64,000 bases of DNA from JAAXVQ01 sp964604705 (GTDB lineage: Bacteria; Oederibacteriota; JAAXVQ01): assembly GCA_964604705.1 (NCBI GenBank), contig CAZSAP010000009.1, positions 62,001-126,000 of the forward strand. Direction: 5' to 3'. A program made the translations under genes and the position numbers. Shown here piece after piece: positions 8,082 to 15,607 of this stretch (its first letter is position 1; each line of letters opens with the position of its first letter). The notes under the pieces were generated by a model that made no database searches, was not told the DNA's origin, and saw only the letters and a list, made by a program, of their open reading frames with translations.

Positions 8082-8771
8082 CTACCGACGAGGCAGCCAC
8101 TTCCGCGTCAACCAGTCATTCCCTGCCAGAATCGCGACAGAAAGCAGCAGCGAAACCCCGCACAGCAACAAGGCAGGGTTCTCTCCCTGTGGCGTGCAGG
8201 CGTAATCGTAAATGGCCAAAGGGAGCGTTTGCGTGACGCCCGGAATATTGCCTGCCACAATCACCGTGGCTCCAAACTCCCCCAGACTCCGGGCAAACAT
8301 GAGCGAACTTCCCGCCAATACGCCGCGGAGCGAGAGCGGCCAAACCACATTCACAACCACATCCCAGGGATGCGCGCCCAATGTGCGCGCGCTTTGCAGC
8401 ATGTGTTGGTCCAAACTCTCCATGCTCAGCTTGATGGAACGCACCAGCAGGGGAAACCCCACGACCATAGAGGCCATCACTGCCGCGCGCCACGTGAACA
8501 AAAGTTTCAATCCCAATGCATGCATAATGCTTCCAAGGTAGCTGTGCGCGCCCAGCGCCACCAATAATAAATACCCCACAACGACCGGAGGCAAAGTCAG
8601 TGGAAGATTTATTAATAATTCAAAGACCAGTTTGCCTCGAAACGGAATGAACACAAGTACATAGGCGGCCGCAAATCCCAAGGGTAAGGCCAACAGCGTG
8701 GCTGTCAGTGCCACTTTTATTGAGAGTACGATCGCGGTTAGATCCGACATTCCCCATTCCATGGTGACCAC
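8082..8771 (-). CDS. modB: Molybdate ABC transporter permease ModB
   Basis: 229 residues, the usual ModB length, with five to six hydrophobic segments. The permease-ATPase coupling loop (EAA motif) shows as LGAHPWDVVVNVVWPLSLRGVLAGS, and FARSLGEFGATVIVAGNIPG near the C-terminus is characteristic of ModB/CysT-type permeases. It forms the inner-membrane channel for molybdate with ModA (binding protein, ends 6 nt upstream) and ModC (encoded earlier in the same operon). It is the last gene of the long nif-mod transcription unit. Its job here is clear from context: supply molybdenum for the FeMo-cofactor. Confidence 0.93.
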   Translation of the reverse strand: MVTMEWGMSDLTAIVLSIKVALTATLLALPLGFAAAYVLVFIPFRGKLVFELLINLPLTLPPVVVGYLLLVALGAHSYLGSIMHALGLKLLFTWRAAVMASMVVGFPLLVRSIKLSMESLDQHMLQSARTLGAHPWDVVVNVVWPLSLRGVLAGSSLMFARSLGEFGATVIVAGNIPGVTQTLPLAIYDYACTPQGENPALLLCGVSLLLSVAILAGNDWLTRKWLPRR

Positions 8772-8777
8772 CTCCCC

Positions 8778-9527
8778 CTACGGGGTGAGAAACCCGTACG
8801 TCTGCAACAGTGACTTAATCTCGGCACTGGATAAATACGCCACAAACGCAACCACCGCTTTCTGAGTGGCCCCCCTTTGGGTTGTGCCCAGAAGATACAT
8901 GATCGATGGATGCAGCTCCTGCGGAACCACATATAGACATTTCACCTTGGGGCTCAGGCGCAGATCGGTGTTGTACACCAGCGCTGCCTCCGCCTCGCCC
9001 AACGCGGCATAGTTCAGCGCCGCACGCACATCCTGCGCCAAGATGAGCTTGCCTTCCAAATCCTTGCGGATCCCCGCAGTCTCCATGGCTTTTTGTGCAT
9101 ACTCGCCGGCCGGGACACTCAGCGGACTGCCCATGGCAATGGCTTTCAAAGGAATAAGATCCCGGAGTGTTTTTATGGACAGCGGGTTGGCGCCGGCCAC
9201 CACCAGCGTGTTGCGGGCCAGGAGCGTGACGCCTCGGGCGTCCACCACGCCCTGGGTCTCCAAATAACGCATCCACTCCGTGTTGGCGGAAACAAACAGA
9301 TCCGCCTCCAACCCCTGTTCAATTTGCTTGGCCAACATGCCCGAGGCTCCGTAGCTCCGGATAATTTTCACGCCCACGTGTTGCTTTTCATAATTGTCAG
9401 CGGCGGCGTTCATAACGTCTTTAAGGCTGGCCGCGGCCACCAAGTGAATTTCGTCTCCCCAGAGCCAGGCAGGAATGCCCGCCCAGAGCCAGATCAGCCC
9501 CAAACTCAATTTCATCCAAGTAAGCAT
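8778..9527 (-). CDS. modA: Molybdate-binding periplasmic protein ModA
   Basis: 249 residues. The N-terminal signal peptide is hydrophobic (MKLSLGLIWLWAGIPAWLWG), followed by IHLVAAASLKDVMNAA, the conserved first ligand-binding strand of ModA. Further family marks are SYGASGMLAKQIEQG and DLFVSANTEWM. The protein captures molybdate in the periplasm and hands it to ModB. GGAGGTGA precedes the ATG at 9527, only 16 nt after nifV, so the two are probably transcribed together. No cysteine lipobox is seen, so it should be a soluble periplasmic protein. Confidence 0.93.
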   Translation of the reverse strand: MLTWMKLSLGLIWLWAGIPAWLWGDEIHLVAAASLKDVMNAAADNYEKQHVGVKIIRSYGASGMLAKQIEQGLEADLFVSANTEWMRYLETQGVVDARGVTLLARNTLVVAGANPLSIKTLRDLIPLKAIAMGSPLSVPAGEYAQKAMETAGIRKDLEGKLILAQDVRAALNYAALGEAEAALVYNTDLRLSPKVKCLYVVPQELHPSIMYLLGTTQRGATQKAVVAFVAYLSSAEIKSLLQTYGFLTP

Positions 9528-9543
9528 GTCCTCACCTCCGTGG

Positions 9544-10689
9544 CTACGCCGTCATGTGCGACTGCCAGGGTTTTAAAATCAATTGCAGGACTTCCGCCTT
9601 GCCCAGTTCGCGTTTCTGGGTTTGCGCCCGCACTTTGATCCGACATACGGCCTCGCTCTCTTGTGCGCCATCCAACACAATGCCGTATTCACGGCAGAGG
9701 TGACGCACGTTGCTCTTCCCCGAGTGCTTGCCAAAGGCAATTTCATGGCAACACCCAATCCATTCCGGGGGAAACGGCTCGTACAATCGCACCGCCCCTT
9801 CCAACAAACCTTGGACATGAATGCCGGACTCATGACGGAACACATCCCGTCCAATGATGGGCGTATTGGGCGCCACGTCCCGCCCCGTGAGCCGCGCCAC
9901 TTTTTTAGAAAGCCGCATCATGGCCTGAAGGTCTACCCCGGTCTCCACGTTGTACCCAACTTTGAGCACCAATGAGAGATTTTCCAACGATGCGTTTCCG
10001 GCGCGCTCGCCCAATCCGTTCAATGTCACCTGGAGTTCATCGGCGCCGGCCTGCATGGCCGCCAAGCTGTTGGCCACGGCCAGACCTAAGTCATTGTGTG
10101 CGTGCATGGAAATGGGAATGCGCAAGGTGCGCTTCAATTCGCGGATCATGCGTGAAATCATATCCGGCATCCCGACGCCCACGGTGTCGGCCAGGCTAAT
10201 CCGATCGGCGCCAACCTCCTGCGCGAGATGATACCAGCGTATCAAGCGGGCAAACGGAGTACGTGTGGCATCGACACAGCTGAATTTCACCAAGAGATTC
10301 TTCTGTTTGGCATACGCCACCCAGGTGCGGATCTCAGACTCTATGTCCTCAGGCCGATCCATTCCCCGTGCCTGGATCATTGCATCCGACGCCGGCGCTA
10401 TCAGTGTCACACCGTGCACTCCGGCCCGGTGGGCCGCGTCAATGTCCTCCCGATTGAGCCGAGCCAGGCTGTAGATACACGCATCCAAATTCAAATTCAT
10501 GACCCGCCGTATGGCCAGACACTCCTCGGCCGAGACCCCGGCAAACCCGGCTTCAAACGAACTCAGGCCCGCCTCGACCAAACCGCAGGCAATGTCCACT
10601 TTTTCTTCTGGAGAAAAACAAACTCCGACGGTCTGTTCGCCGTCGCGCAGGGTATTGTCATAAAGCGTTACGTTCGTCGTGTGCCGCAT
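9544..10689 (-). CDS. nifV: Homocitrate synthase NifV
   Basis: 381 residues. It condenses acetyl-CoA with 2-oxoglutarate to homocitrate, the organic ligand of FeMo-co. It has the DRE-TIM-type signature NTLRDGEQTVGVCFS near the N-terminus, the metal-binding MHAHNDLGLAVAN, and NGLGERAGNASLENL, which is shared with NifV and citramalate/isopropylmalate synthases. The start at 10689 is preferred over upstream in-frame codons: GGTGAG lies just before it, and the track to the longer start would overlap the GNAT gene entirely. A leucine regulatory domain is absent, as expected for NifV. Placement between a nif-linked GNAT gene and modA supports NifV over LeuA or CimA. Confidence 0.92.
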   Translation of the reverse strand: MRHTTNVTLYDNTLRDGEQTVGVCFSPEEKVDIACGLVEAGLSSFEAGFAGVSAEECLAIRRVMNLNLDACIYSLARLNREDIDAAHRAGVHGVTLIAPASDAMIQARGMDRPEDIESEIRTWVAYAKQKNLLVKFSCVDATRTPFARLIRWYHLAQEVGADRISLADTVGVGMPDMISRMIRELKRTLRIPISMHAHNDLGLAVANSLAAMQAGADELQVTLNGLGERAGNASLENLSLVLKVGYNVETGVDLQAMMRLSKKVARLTGRDVAPNTPIIGRDVFRHESGIHVQGLLEGAVRLYEPFPPEWIGCCHEIAFGKHSGKSNVRHLCREYGIVLDGAQESEAVCRIKVRAQTQKRELGKAEVLQLILKPWQSHMTA

Positions 10690-10694
10690 AACTC

Positions 10695-11207
10695 TCACCC
10701 CAAACATTTCCGCCAGGCATGCATGCGCGTTGTGTTCCACCCTTGTTTGGCATAAAAAACCATGGCGCCGTCGTTGTCTTTGTCCGCCAACAGTTGGAGC
10801 CGCTTCATCCCTTGAGCCACGGCCCATTGCTCCAAGGTCATTAGCAGCCAGCGGCCCACGCCTTTATACCGGTACGCTGGGTCCACCACCACGTCTTCGA
10901 CCCAGGCCACAGGACCGCCTTCGGCCGTGGAGACCACCTGCTGCGCCGTGCACATGCCTACAATGCGCAGACCCACTTCGGCGACCAACACACACTTCCC
11001 TTGGTCTTGGCAAATCAACCGAACCAAGCCCTTACGCTGCTTCATAGGATTAAACGCAAAATCCGTTTCCAAGGCAAAAAGCGTCCGCAATAATCCGATC
11101 ATAGGCTCCACATCGGTCAAGCGAGCCTCTCGAATACGCAGCGGCAAACTCCCAGAAGGCTCAGAGTCTTCCGCCGTACGGCTGTCTCTTTCCACAGTCT
11201 GTTCCAT
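10695..11207 (-). CDS. GNAT-family N-acetyltransferase in the nif operon
   Basis: 170 residues. The acetyl-CoA-binding motif A is clear (VVVDPAYRYKGVGRWLL, with the RYKGVG pyrophosphate loop), and MVFYAKQGW near the end is the usual GNAT motif B. The protein probably acetylates a small molecule or protein amine in the cytoplasm; the substrate cannot be identified. It sits between modC and nifV, with nifV starting 5 nt after its stop, so it belongs to the nitrogenase transcription unit. GNAT genes occur near nif genes in other diazotrophs without an agreed role. A longer N-terminus (about 25 polar residues before the fold) is unremarkable. Confidence 0.85.
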   Translation of the reverse strand: MEQTVERDSRTAEDSEPSGSLPLRIREARLTDVEPMIGLLRTLFALETDFAFNPMKQRKGLVRLICQDQGKCVLVAEVGLRIVGMCTAQQVVSTAEGGPVAWVEDVVVDPAYRYKGVGRWLLMTLEQWAVAQGMKRLQLLADKDNDGAMVFYAKQGWNTTRMHAWRKCLG

Positions 11208-11240
11208 GATCCAATTCCTTTCGTTGCACCTACGCTCCCG

Positions 11241-12296
11241 TTACGGGATAACCCGAAACGCCGAGGCCTTGATGGCCGCCATAACCGACGCGCCGCGCGT
11301 AAGCCCCAATTCGTCCACGGCCGCCGGGACCACCTCGGCGGTCAGTGACTCCCCTTGGCAATCCATGACCACACCGCAGGTGTTGGTTCCGGTGACAATT
11401 TTTTCCACGCGTCCGGAAATAAGGTTGCGGGCACTTACGGCGCGCGGATGTTCCTTCAGGAGCACAATATCTTTTCCCGAGAGCAACCCATATTGATCCT
11501 CTGCGTAGGGTTTTTGTGTCAGGGCCAATTCGTTCCGGCCCCAGCCATACCGCCACAGTCCCTCAAATGCACCTTGTGTCTTGAGCGACAATAAATTGTT
11601 GTAGCCTGACGGAGAAGCGTCGGCCTGTCGACGCGCCAGTTCCTCCGACCCTAGGCGTTGTTGAATGCACCCACCGCTCATGAGCATGACATCGTCGGTC
11701 ATGAGACGCATTTCCAATACCGAATGGGAAATATAGACATACGGAATCTTGCACTCACGACACACGTCCCGCATGTAGCGCATAACTTTATAACGTACAT
11801 CTTCATCCAATGCGCTGACCGGTTCGTCAAACATAAGCAGTTCAGGACTGGCCAAGACCGCCCGTCCAATGGCCACGCGTTGTTGTTCCCCCCCAGACAA
11901 GTGCGCCACATCTCGATTGAGCAAGGAGCCTAAATCCAGGCGGTGAATCACATTCGCCGGCAACACACGCCGCTGTGCCGGGGTTATTCTACGGTACCCA
12001 AACAAGAGATTCTCCCTCACCGAGAGATGCGGCAATAAGTGGGCTTTCTGGAACACCATGCCCAAACGCCGTTTTTCTGAGGGAACGGACACATGCGACT
12101 CGCTGTCAAACAAGGTACGCCCTTGGACCTTGATGTAGCCATGGTCCGGGAGGATCAACCCTGCCAAAATATGCGCCCACGTGCTCTTCCCACAACCGGA
12201 AGGACCAAAAAGTCCCAAACGTTGTCCAGAATAAATCATCTCAACGTTGAGCGAACATGTCCCTTGCGCTTTTTCGTACTTAAGATCCAGTTCCAT
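11241..12296 (-). CDS. modC: Molybdate ABC transporter ATP-binding protein ModC
   Basis: 351 residues, matching the typical ModC length. Walker A is FGPSGCGKSTW, the Q-loop region is GMVFQKAHLLPHLSVRENL, the ABC signature is HLSGGEQQRVAIGRA, and Walker B is LLMFDEPVSALD. The C-terminal about 120 residues form a TOBE/Mop-type domain (LISGRVEKIVTGTNTCGVVM and on), which binds oxyanion in this family. It energises molybdate import by ModB. The start at 12296 follows AAGGACGGTGAT. A longer in-frame extension to 12548 has no supporting signal and would read through a strong hairpin region. Unusually, modC is separated from modA and modB by a GNAT gene and nifV, all on one strand. Confidence 0.92.
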   Translation of the reverse strand: MELDLKYEKAQGTCSLNVEMIYSGQRLGLFGPSGCGKSTWAHILAGLILPDHGYIKVQGRTLFDSESHVSVPSEKRRLGMVFQKAHLLPHLSVRENLLFGYRRITPAQRRVLPANVIHRLDLGSLLNRDVAHLSGGEQQRVAIGRAVLASPELLMFDEPVSALDEDVRYKVMRYMRDVCRECKIPYVYISHSVLEMRLMTDDVMLMSGGCIQQRLGSEELARRQADASPSGYNNLLSLKTQGAFEGLWRYGWGRNELALTQKPYAEDQYGLLSGKDIVLLKEHPRAVSARNLISGRVEKIVTGTNTCGVVMDCQGESLTAEVVPAAVDELGLTRGASVMAAIKASAFRVIP

Positions 12297-12408
12297 TGGT
12301 ATCACCGTCCTTCTTCCGTGCCCCTTTGCTCTGCCGCTCCGGCAAGTAGGCAAGCAGCAATAACGAAAAGCCAACACCCAGATGAATCCATACTCCGTGA
12401 TGCTGCAT
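12280..12408 (-). CDS. Possible 42-residue single-membrane-segment protein before modC
   Basis: An ORF too short for ordinary gene calling. It starts at ATG 12408 with GAAAGGA 8 nt upstream and ends at TAA 12280-12282, overlapping the modC start by 17 nt. The product has one hydrophobic segment near the N-terminus (WIHLGVGFSLLLLAYL) followed by a charged tail (PERQSKGARKKDGDTN). This looks like a small inner-membrane peptide translationally coupled to modC. I recognise no family. The alternative is a non-coding leader. Confidence 0.4.
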   Translation of the reverse strand: MQHHGVWIHLGVGFSLLLLAYLPERQSKGARKKDGDTNGTGS

Positions 12409-12426
12409 GAGTGCATCCTTTCTCTT

Positions 12427-12471
12427 CCATGGCTCCCGGGTACTTTTCGCTCAACCTCCCGGGAACCATGG
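12427..12471 (-). promoter_or_regulatory. Strong leader hairpin upstream of the 42-aa ORF and modC
   Basis: Arms of 14 nt (CCATGGTTCCCGGG on the transcript, paired with CCCGGGAGCCATGG; one G-U pair) enclose a 17-nt loop. It ends 18 nt before the small ORF. Together with 12525-12542 it gives the ferredoxin-modC gap two stable stems, with no T run that would make either a simple terminator. It may be a cis-regulatory or mRNA-processing element. Confidence 0.55.
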
Positions 12472-12524
12472 AGCTTTACCATCCAACCTTCTCTTCCAGG
12501 GGAAAGGAGATGGTCGTACCGCGA

Positions 12525-12542
12525 CCGGTTGGGGGAAACCGG
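12525..12542 (-). promoter_or_regulatory. Second hairpin after the ferredoxin gene
   Basis: CCGGTT/AACCGG perfect arms with a 6-nt loop, 18 nt after the ferredoxin stop codon. No T-tract follows. It could be the first stem of a structured leader for modC or a 3'-end stabiliser of the upstream nif message. Confidence 0.45.
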
Positions 12543-12559
12543 CCACACTGGGAAAAATC

Positions 12560-12868
12560 CTATTTAAGCAGATACGCTTCCGCCGGTTTGCCCTCTTCCA
12601 GCGCATCTAAAATTTCATCCACCACGGCTTCGGATTCCACCTTGGCGTACCAGTGGTTCTCGGGATACACCACCAAGATCGGTCCCCGATCACACGCTTT
12701 CAAGCAACCCGTACTGGAAACCGAGACATTGTTCATATCCCGGTCCGCCAATTCGCTTTCCAAGTAGGGCAAGAGCCCTATGGAGCCTTTCTTGTGACAT
12801 ACTCCCTGCGGTTCCCCGCTCGCGCGAAAACTCGCGCAGACCAAAATGTGATGCTTCGGCTTAGCCAT
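12560..12868 (-). CDS. Thioredoxin-fold [2Fe-2S] ferredoxin
   Basis: 102 residues from ATG 12868 (AGGAGG 8 nt upstream). Four cysteines follow the thioredoxin-like 2Fe-2S ferredoxin spacing: VCASFR, GVCHKKG, then STGCLKACDRGP. VVYPENHWYAKV is also typical of this family. Such shethna-type ferredoxins commonly accompany nif genes in anaerobes and aerobes. They can donate electrons or, as in Azotobacter FeSII, protect nitrogenase, but the exact role is not settled for the short form. It directly follows nifB in the operon, suggesting an electron-transfer role in cofactor assembly or nitrogenase reduction. Confidence 0.85.
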   Translation of the reverse strand: MAKPKHHILVCASFRASGEPQGVCHKKGSIGLLPYLESELADRDMNNVSVSSTGCLKACDRGPILVVYPENHWYAKVESEAVVDEILDALEEGKPAEAYLLK

Positions 12869-12897
12869 GACGACACCCTCCTGTATTGAACTCCCCT

Positions 12898-14184
12898 TCA
12901 TCCACATCCGTTCCCGGTTCCCTGACACGCCTCGCCGCACCGTTTGGCGCCGATCAGGTGCTGACAAATATTTTCTCCGGCGAAAATTTTAGACACGATC
13001 TCATCAATCATTCCGTCCACACGCAAGACACTTAATCCCTGCCCTGTGAGTACGCTGAGGGGACGAGGTCCAACACCGCTGACCAACAGACACATACAGT
13101 CCTTAACCAATGCACCCAAGGCTTGCCAGCGGTCGTCCCCGCCCCCGCCCGGAGGGGCCGGACGCTTTTCCAGCAAGCGAATTCCCGAGACCCCTGGACC
13201 GTACACCCACAACGACGTGACCTCGCCCAAATGCTGGTTGATTAAAAGTCCCTCGCGCGTGGCCACCGCAACATATTTACGCTCGACCACCGTGCCGGTG
13301 GGCACCGCCATTTCAGCCGGCCGTATCGCGGCTTCATGCAAGCGCGCGCGGTCTTGCGGGTTCTCATCATGTCCCAAAAAACCCACGGCATCGGCCCGGC
13401 ACCGCGTGCAATGGTGCATGACCGGCAAAATCTTGGCCAAATGGGCCTTGATCTCCCGGATGCGTTCTCCACTGGGAACATTCGCCTCACCAAACTTCGT
13501 CTCATTGTTCGCGTACATGGGCATGGGATTCACTATGTCCGCGCCCAGGACTTTTACCGCCTTAGCCACCTCGAGCACATGCTCATCGTTCACCCCTTGG
13601 ATCACCACCACGTTTACTTTGACGATAATACCCTGGGCCTTCAGCAACGGAATCGCCGCCATCTGGTTTTCCAAAATCTGCGCCACCCCTTCGCGTCCTG
13701 TAATTACCCGTTTGCCGTAACGCACCCAGGCATAAATTTTCTCCAAAATCTCCGGGTTCACCGCGTTCACGGTTAAGCTCACGTGACTTACTTGGAGTTT
13801 CCCCAACGCCTCTATATAAGGAAGAATCCCCAACCCGTTGGTGGCCAGACAAAGCAGCAGTTTTGGATATTTGGCCCGTACCAGACGGAGTGTTTCCATG
13901 GTCTCATCAGGATTGGCAAAGGGATCGCCCGGTCCGGCAATACCCACCACCGCAATTTGCGGATGCGACGCCACCATTTGATCCAAGTACCATACGGCCT
14001 GTTCGGGTTTCAACACATCCTGTGTCACCCCGGGACGGCTCTCGTTCACGCAATCAAATTTGCGCGAACAAAAATTGCACTGCACATTGCAGCGCGGCGC
14101 CACGGGCAAATGAATGCGCATAAACGTGTGCCGGCTCTCGCCGTTAAAACAAGGGTGTTGGGATAAATCCAAGGTATGTGCCAT
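12898..14184 (-). CDS. nifB: FeMo-cofactor biosynthesis radical SAM protein NifB with C-terminal NifX-like domain
   Basis: 428 residues from ATG 14184 (AAGGAG 8 nt upstream; a longer frame extends to 14436 without support). Near the N-terminus HPCFNGESRHTFMRIHLPVAP precedes the radical SAM cluster motif CNVQCNFC (C32, C36, C39). NifB fuses two 4Fe-4S units and inserts carbide to make NifB-co, the core of FeMo-co. The C-terminal part (from about KYVAVATREG) is the NafY/NifX-type cofactor-carrier domain, so this is the two-domain form. A Cys-containing tail ends the protein. It lies 49 nt downstream of nifN in the nif operon. Confidence 0.95.
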   Translation of the reverse strand: MAHTLDLSQHPCFNGESRHTFMRIHLPVAPRCNVQCNFCSRKFDCVNESRPGVTQDVLKPEQAVWYLDQMVASHPQIAVVGIAGPGDPFANPDETMETLRLVRAKYPKLLLCLATNGLGILPYIEALGKLQVSHVSLTVNAVNPEILEKIYAWVRYGKRVITGREGVAQILENQMAAIPLLKAQGIIVKVNVVVIQGVNDEHVLEVAKAVKVLGADIVNPMPMYANNETKFGEANVPSGERIREIKAHLAKILPVMHHCTRCRADAVGFLGHDENPQDRARLHEAAIRPAEMAVPTGTVVERKYVAVATREGLLINQHLGEVTSLWVYGPGVSGIRLLEKRPAPPGGGGDDRWQALGALVKDCMCLLVSGVGPRPLSVLTGQGLSVLRVDGMIDEIVSKIFAGENICQHLIGAKRCGEACQGTGNGCG

Positions 14185-14233
14185 GATCGTATCTCCTTCA
14201 TTGCTTGCCCCTGTCACAGGAGCCTTCGTGCCC

Positions 14234-15607
14234 TCACATATAACTGTACCCCACCGACGACCGCCCCTGCCGTCGCTCCAACAATGCATTGACCCACTGG
14301 TCGAACAAACGTTGCGTGCCCTGGTATCCAAGATGTAACAAACGCGCGCCTCCGATCCGATCATGCACGGGGAATCCCACGCGAAGCAGCGGCACATCCA
14401 ATCGCCGCGCCAACGCGTACCCTTTGCTGTTGCCAATCAACAGCTCCGGCCGTGCTTCCTTCACCGCGTCCTCAACTTCCAAAAAATCCACCCCATCCAA
14501 AATCTTGGCGCATTGCGCCGCGGCTTTCGGCAAACGCTCCAACAACCGCGCGCGCAATTGTCCACTCCGCCCACCCGAGGCACATACCACCGGCCGCATG
14601 CCGATCTCAGCCGCCAACCCTGTCAGCGCAATGACCCAATCCTCTTCCCCATAAATCGCCACCGGTACTCCGAACACATGCTTGTGGGCGTCCGCATACG
14701 CATCCAAGAGACGGCCGCGCGCGTCCTGGTGCAGGGCTGGAACAGGCATGCCTGTGATCATCGAGACGCTCTCAAAAAAGCGATCTGAGGCTGTAAGTCC
14801 TATGGGAAGATCCAAACGGACATGCGGCACCTCAAACTGGGTTTCCAAATACGCGGCCGCACTCTGTTCGGGCGCCAACGTTGTGGCAAACTCCAAGGCC
14901 GCCGCATGGCTCCCCATCTCGCGCAAAACCGCAAGGGGTGTCCCGCCACCGGGGAGGAGCCGGTATTCTTCCCACGCCGGTCCGTCCAGGGTCTCGGAAT
15001 AATCCGGCAAAATCAAAGCCTGAACACCGAAGTCCCGCATGACCTGTTTGAGATAGCGAATATCCTCCGGCGACACCAAGCCGGGAAAAATCGAGATGGT
15101 TTCTTGATGTCCGTTCCGCCGCGCAAACTGTTTCGTTATGGCCAAGACCGCGGCATGGAAACCCTCCATGTGCGAACCCTGGTAGCTGGGGGTGGAAACC
15201 GCAACCAGCTCGGGTAAGGTTCCTGCGGCATGCTCGGCGCGGAATTCACGCAAGATTTTCTCTACGTCCTCCCCAATGGTCTCCGACAGGCAGGTGGTGG
15301 CAATGCCGATCATTTGGGGATGGTATTGCGCGATCACATTATCCAGCGCCATCTTCAAGTTTGCGCTCCCGCCAAACACAGCGGTCTCTTCGGAAAAATT
15401 GGAAGACGCAATGTCCACCGGTTCCTTAAAATGGCTGATCATATACCGCCGAATGTAGGTCGAGCAGCCTTGCGACCCGTGCAGCAACCCGAGTGTCCCT
15501 TCAATGCCACGGAAGACCATACTCGCACCCAAGGGCGCGCATAACTTGCAAGGATTCTGGGTGGAGGCAAACGTCGGTTTCGCAACTTTGGCTTCAAGCG
15601 TTTTCAT
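14234..15607 (-). CDS. nifN: Nitrogenase cofactor scaffold subunit NifN
   Basis: 457 residues from ATG 15607, which has AAAGGTGG upstream; a GTG nine bases earlier is less likely. It is homologous to NifK: HGSQGCSTY and TTCLSETIGEDVEKIL are the cluster-ligand regions. Cysteines at 20, 23 and 48 sit where the NifEN iron-sulfur cluster ligands are expected. With NifE it forms the scaffold on which NifB-co matures by gaining molybdenum and homocitrate. The gene overlaps the 3' end of nifE by 14 nt, consistent with translational coupling of equal subunits. Confidence 0.92.
   Translation of the reverse strand: MKTLEAKVAKPTFASTQNPCKLCAPLGASMVFRGIEGTLGLLHGSQGCSTYIRRYMISHFKEPVDIASSNFSEETAVFGGSANLKMALDNVIAQYHPQMIGIATTCLSETIGEDVEKILREFRAEHAAGTLPELVAVSTPSYQGSHMEGFHAAVLAITKQFARRNGHQETISIFPGLVSPEDIRYLKQVMRDFGVQALILPDYSETLDGPAWEEYRLLPGGGTPLAVLREMGSHAAALEFATTLAPEQSAAAYLETQFEVPHVRLDLPIGLTASDRFFESVSMITGMPVPALHQDARGRLLDAYADAHKHVFGVPVAIYGEEDWVIALTGLAAEIGMRPVVCASGGRSGQLRARLLERLPKAAAQCAKILDGVDFLEVEDAVKEARPELLIGNSKGYALARRLDVPLLRVGFPVHDRIGGARLLHLGYQGTQRLFDQWVNALLERRQGRSSVGYSYM

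Noticed and set aside
12297..12548. N-terminal extension of ModC by 84 residues
   Set aside because: It crosses the leader hairpins, has no family match, and the ATG at 12296 gives the normal ModC length and ribosome-binding site.
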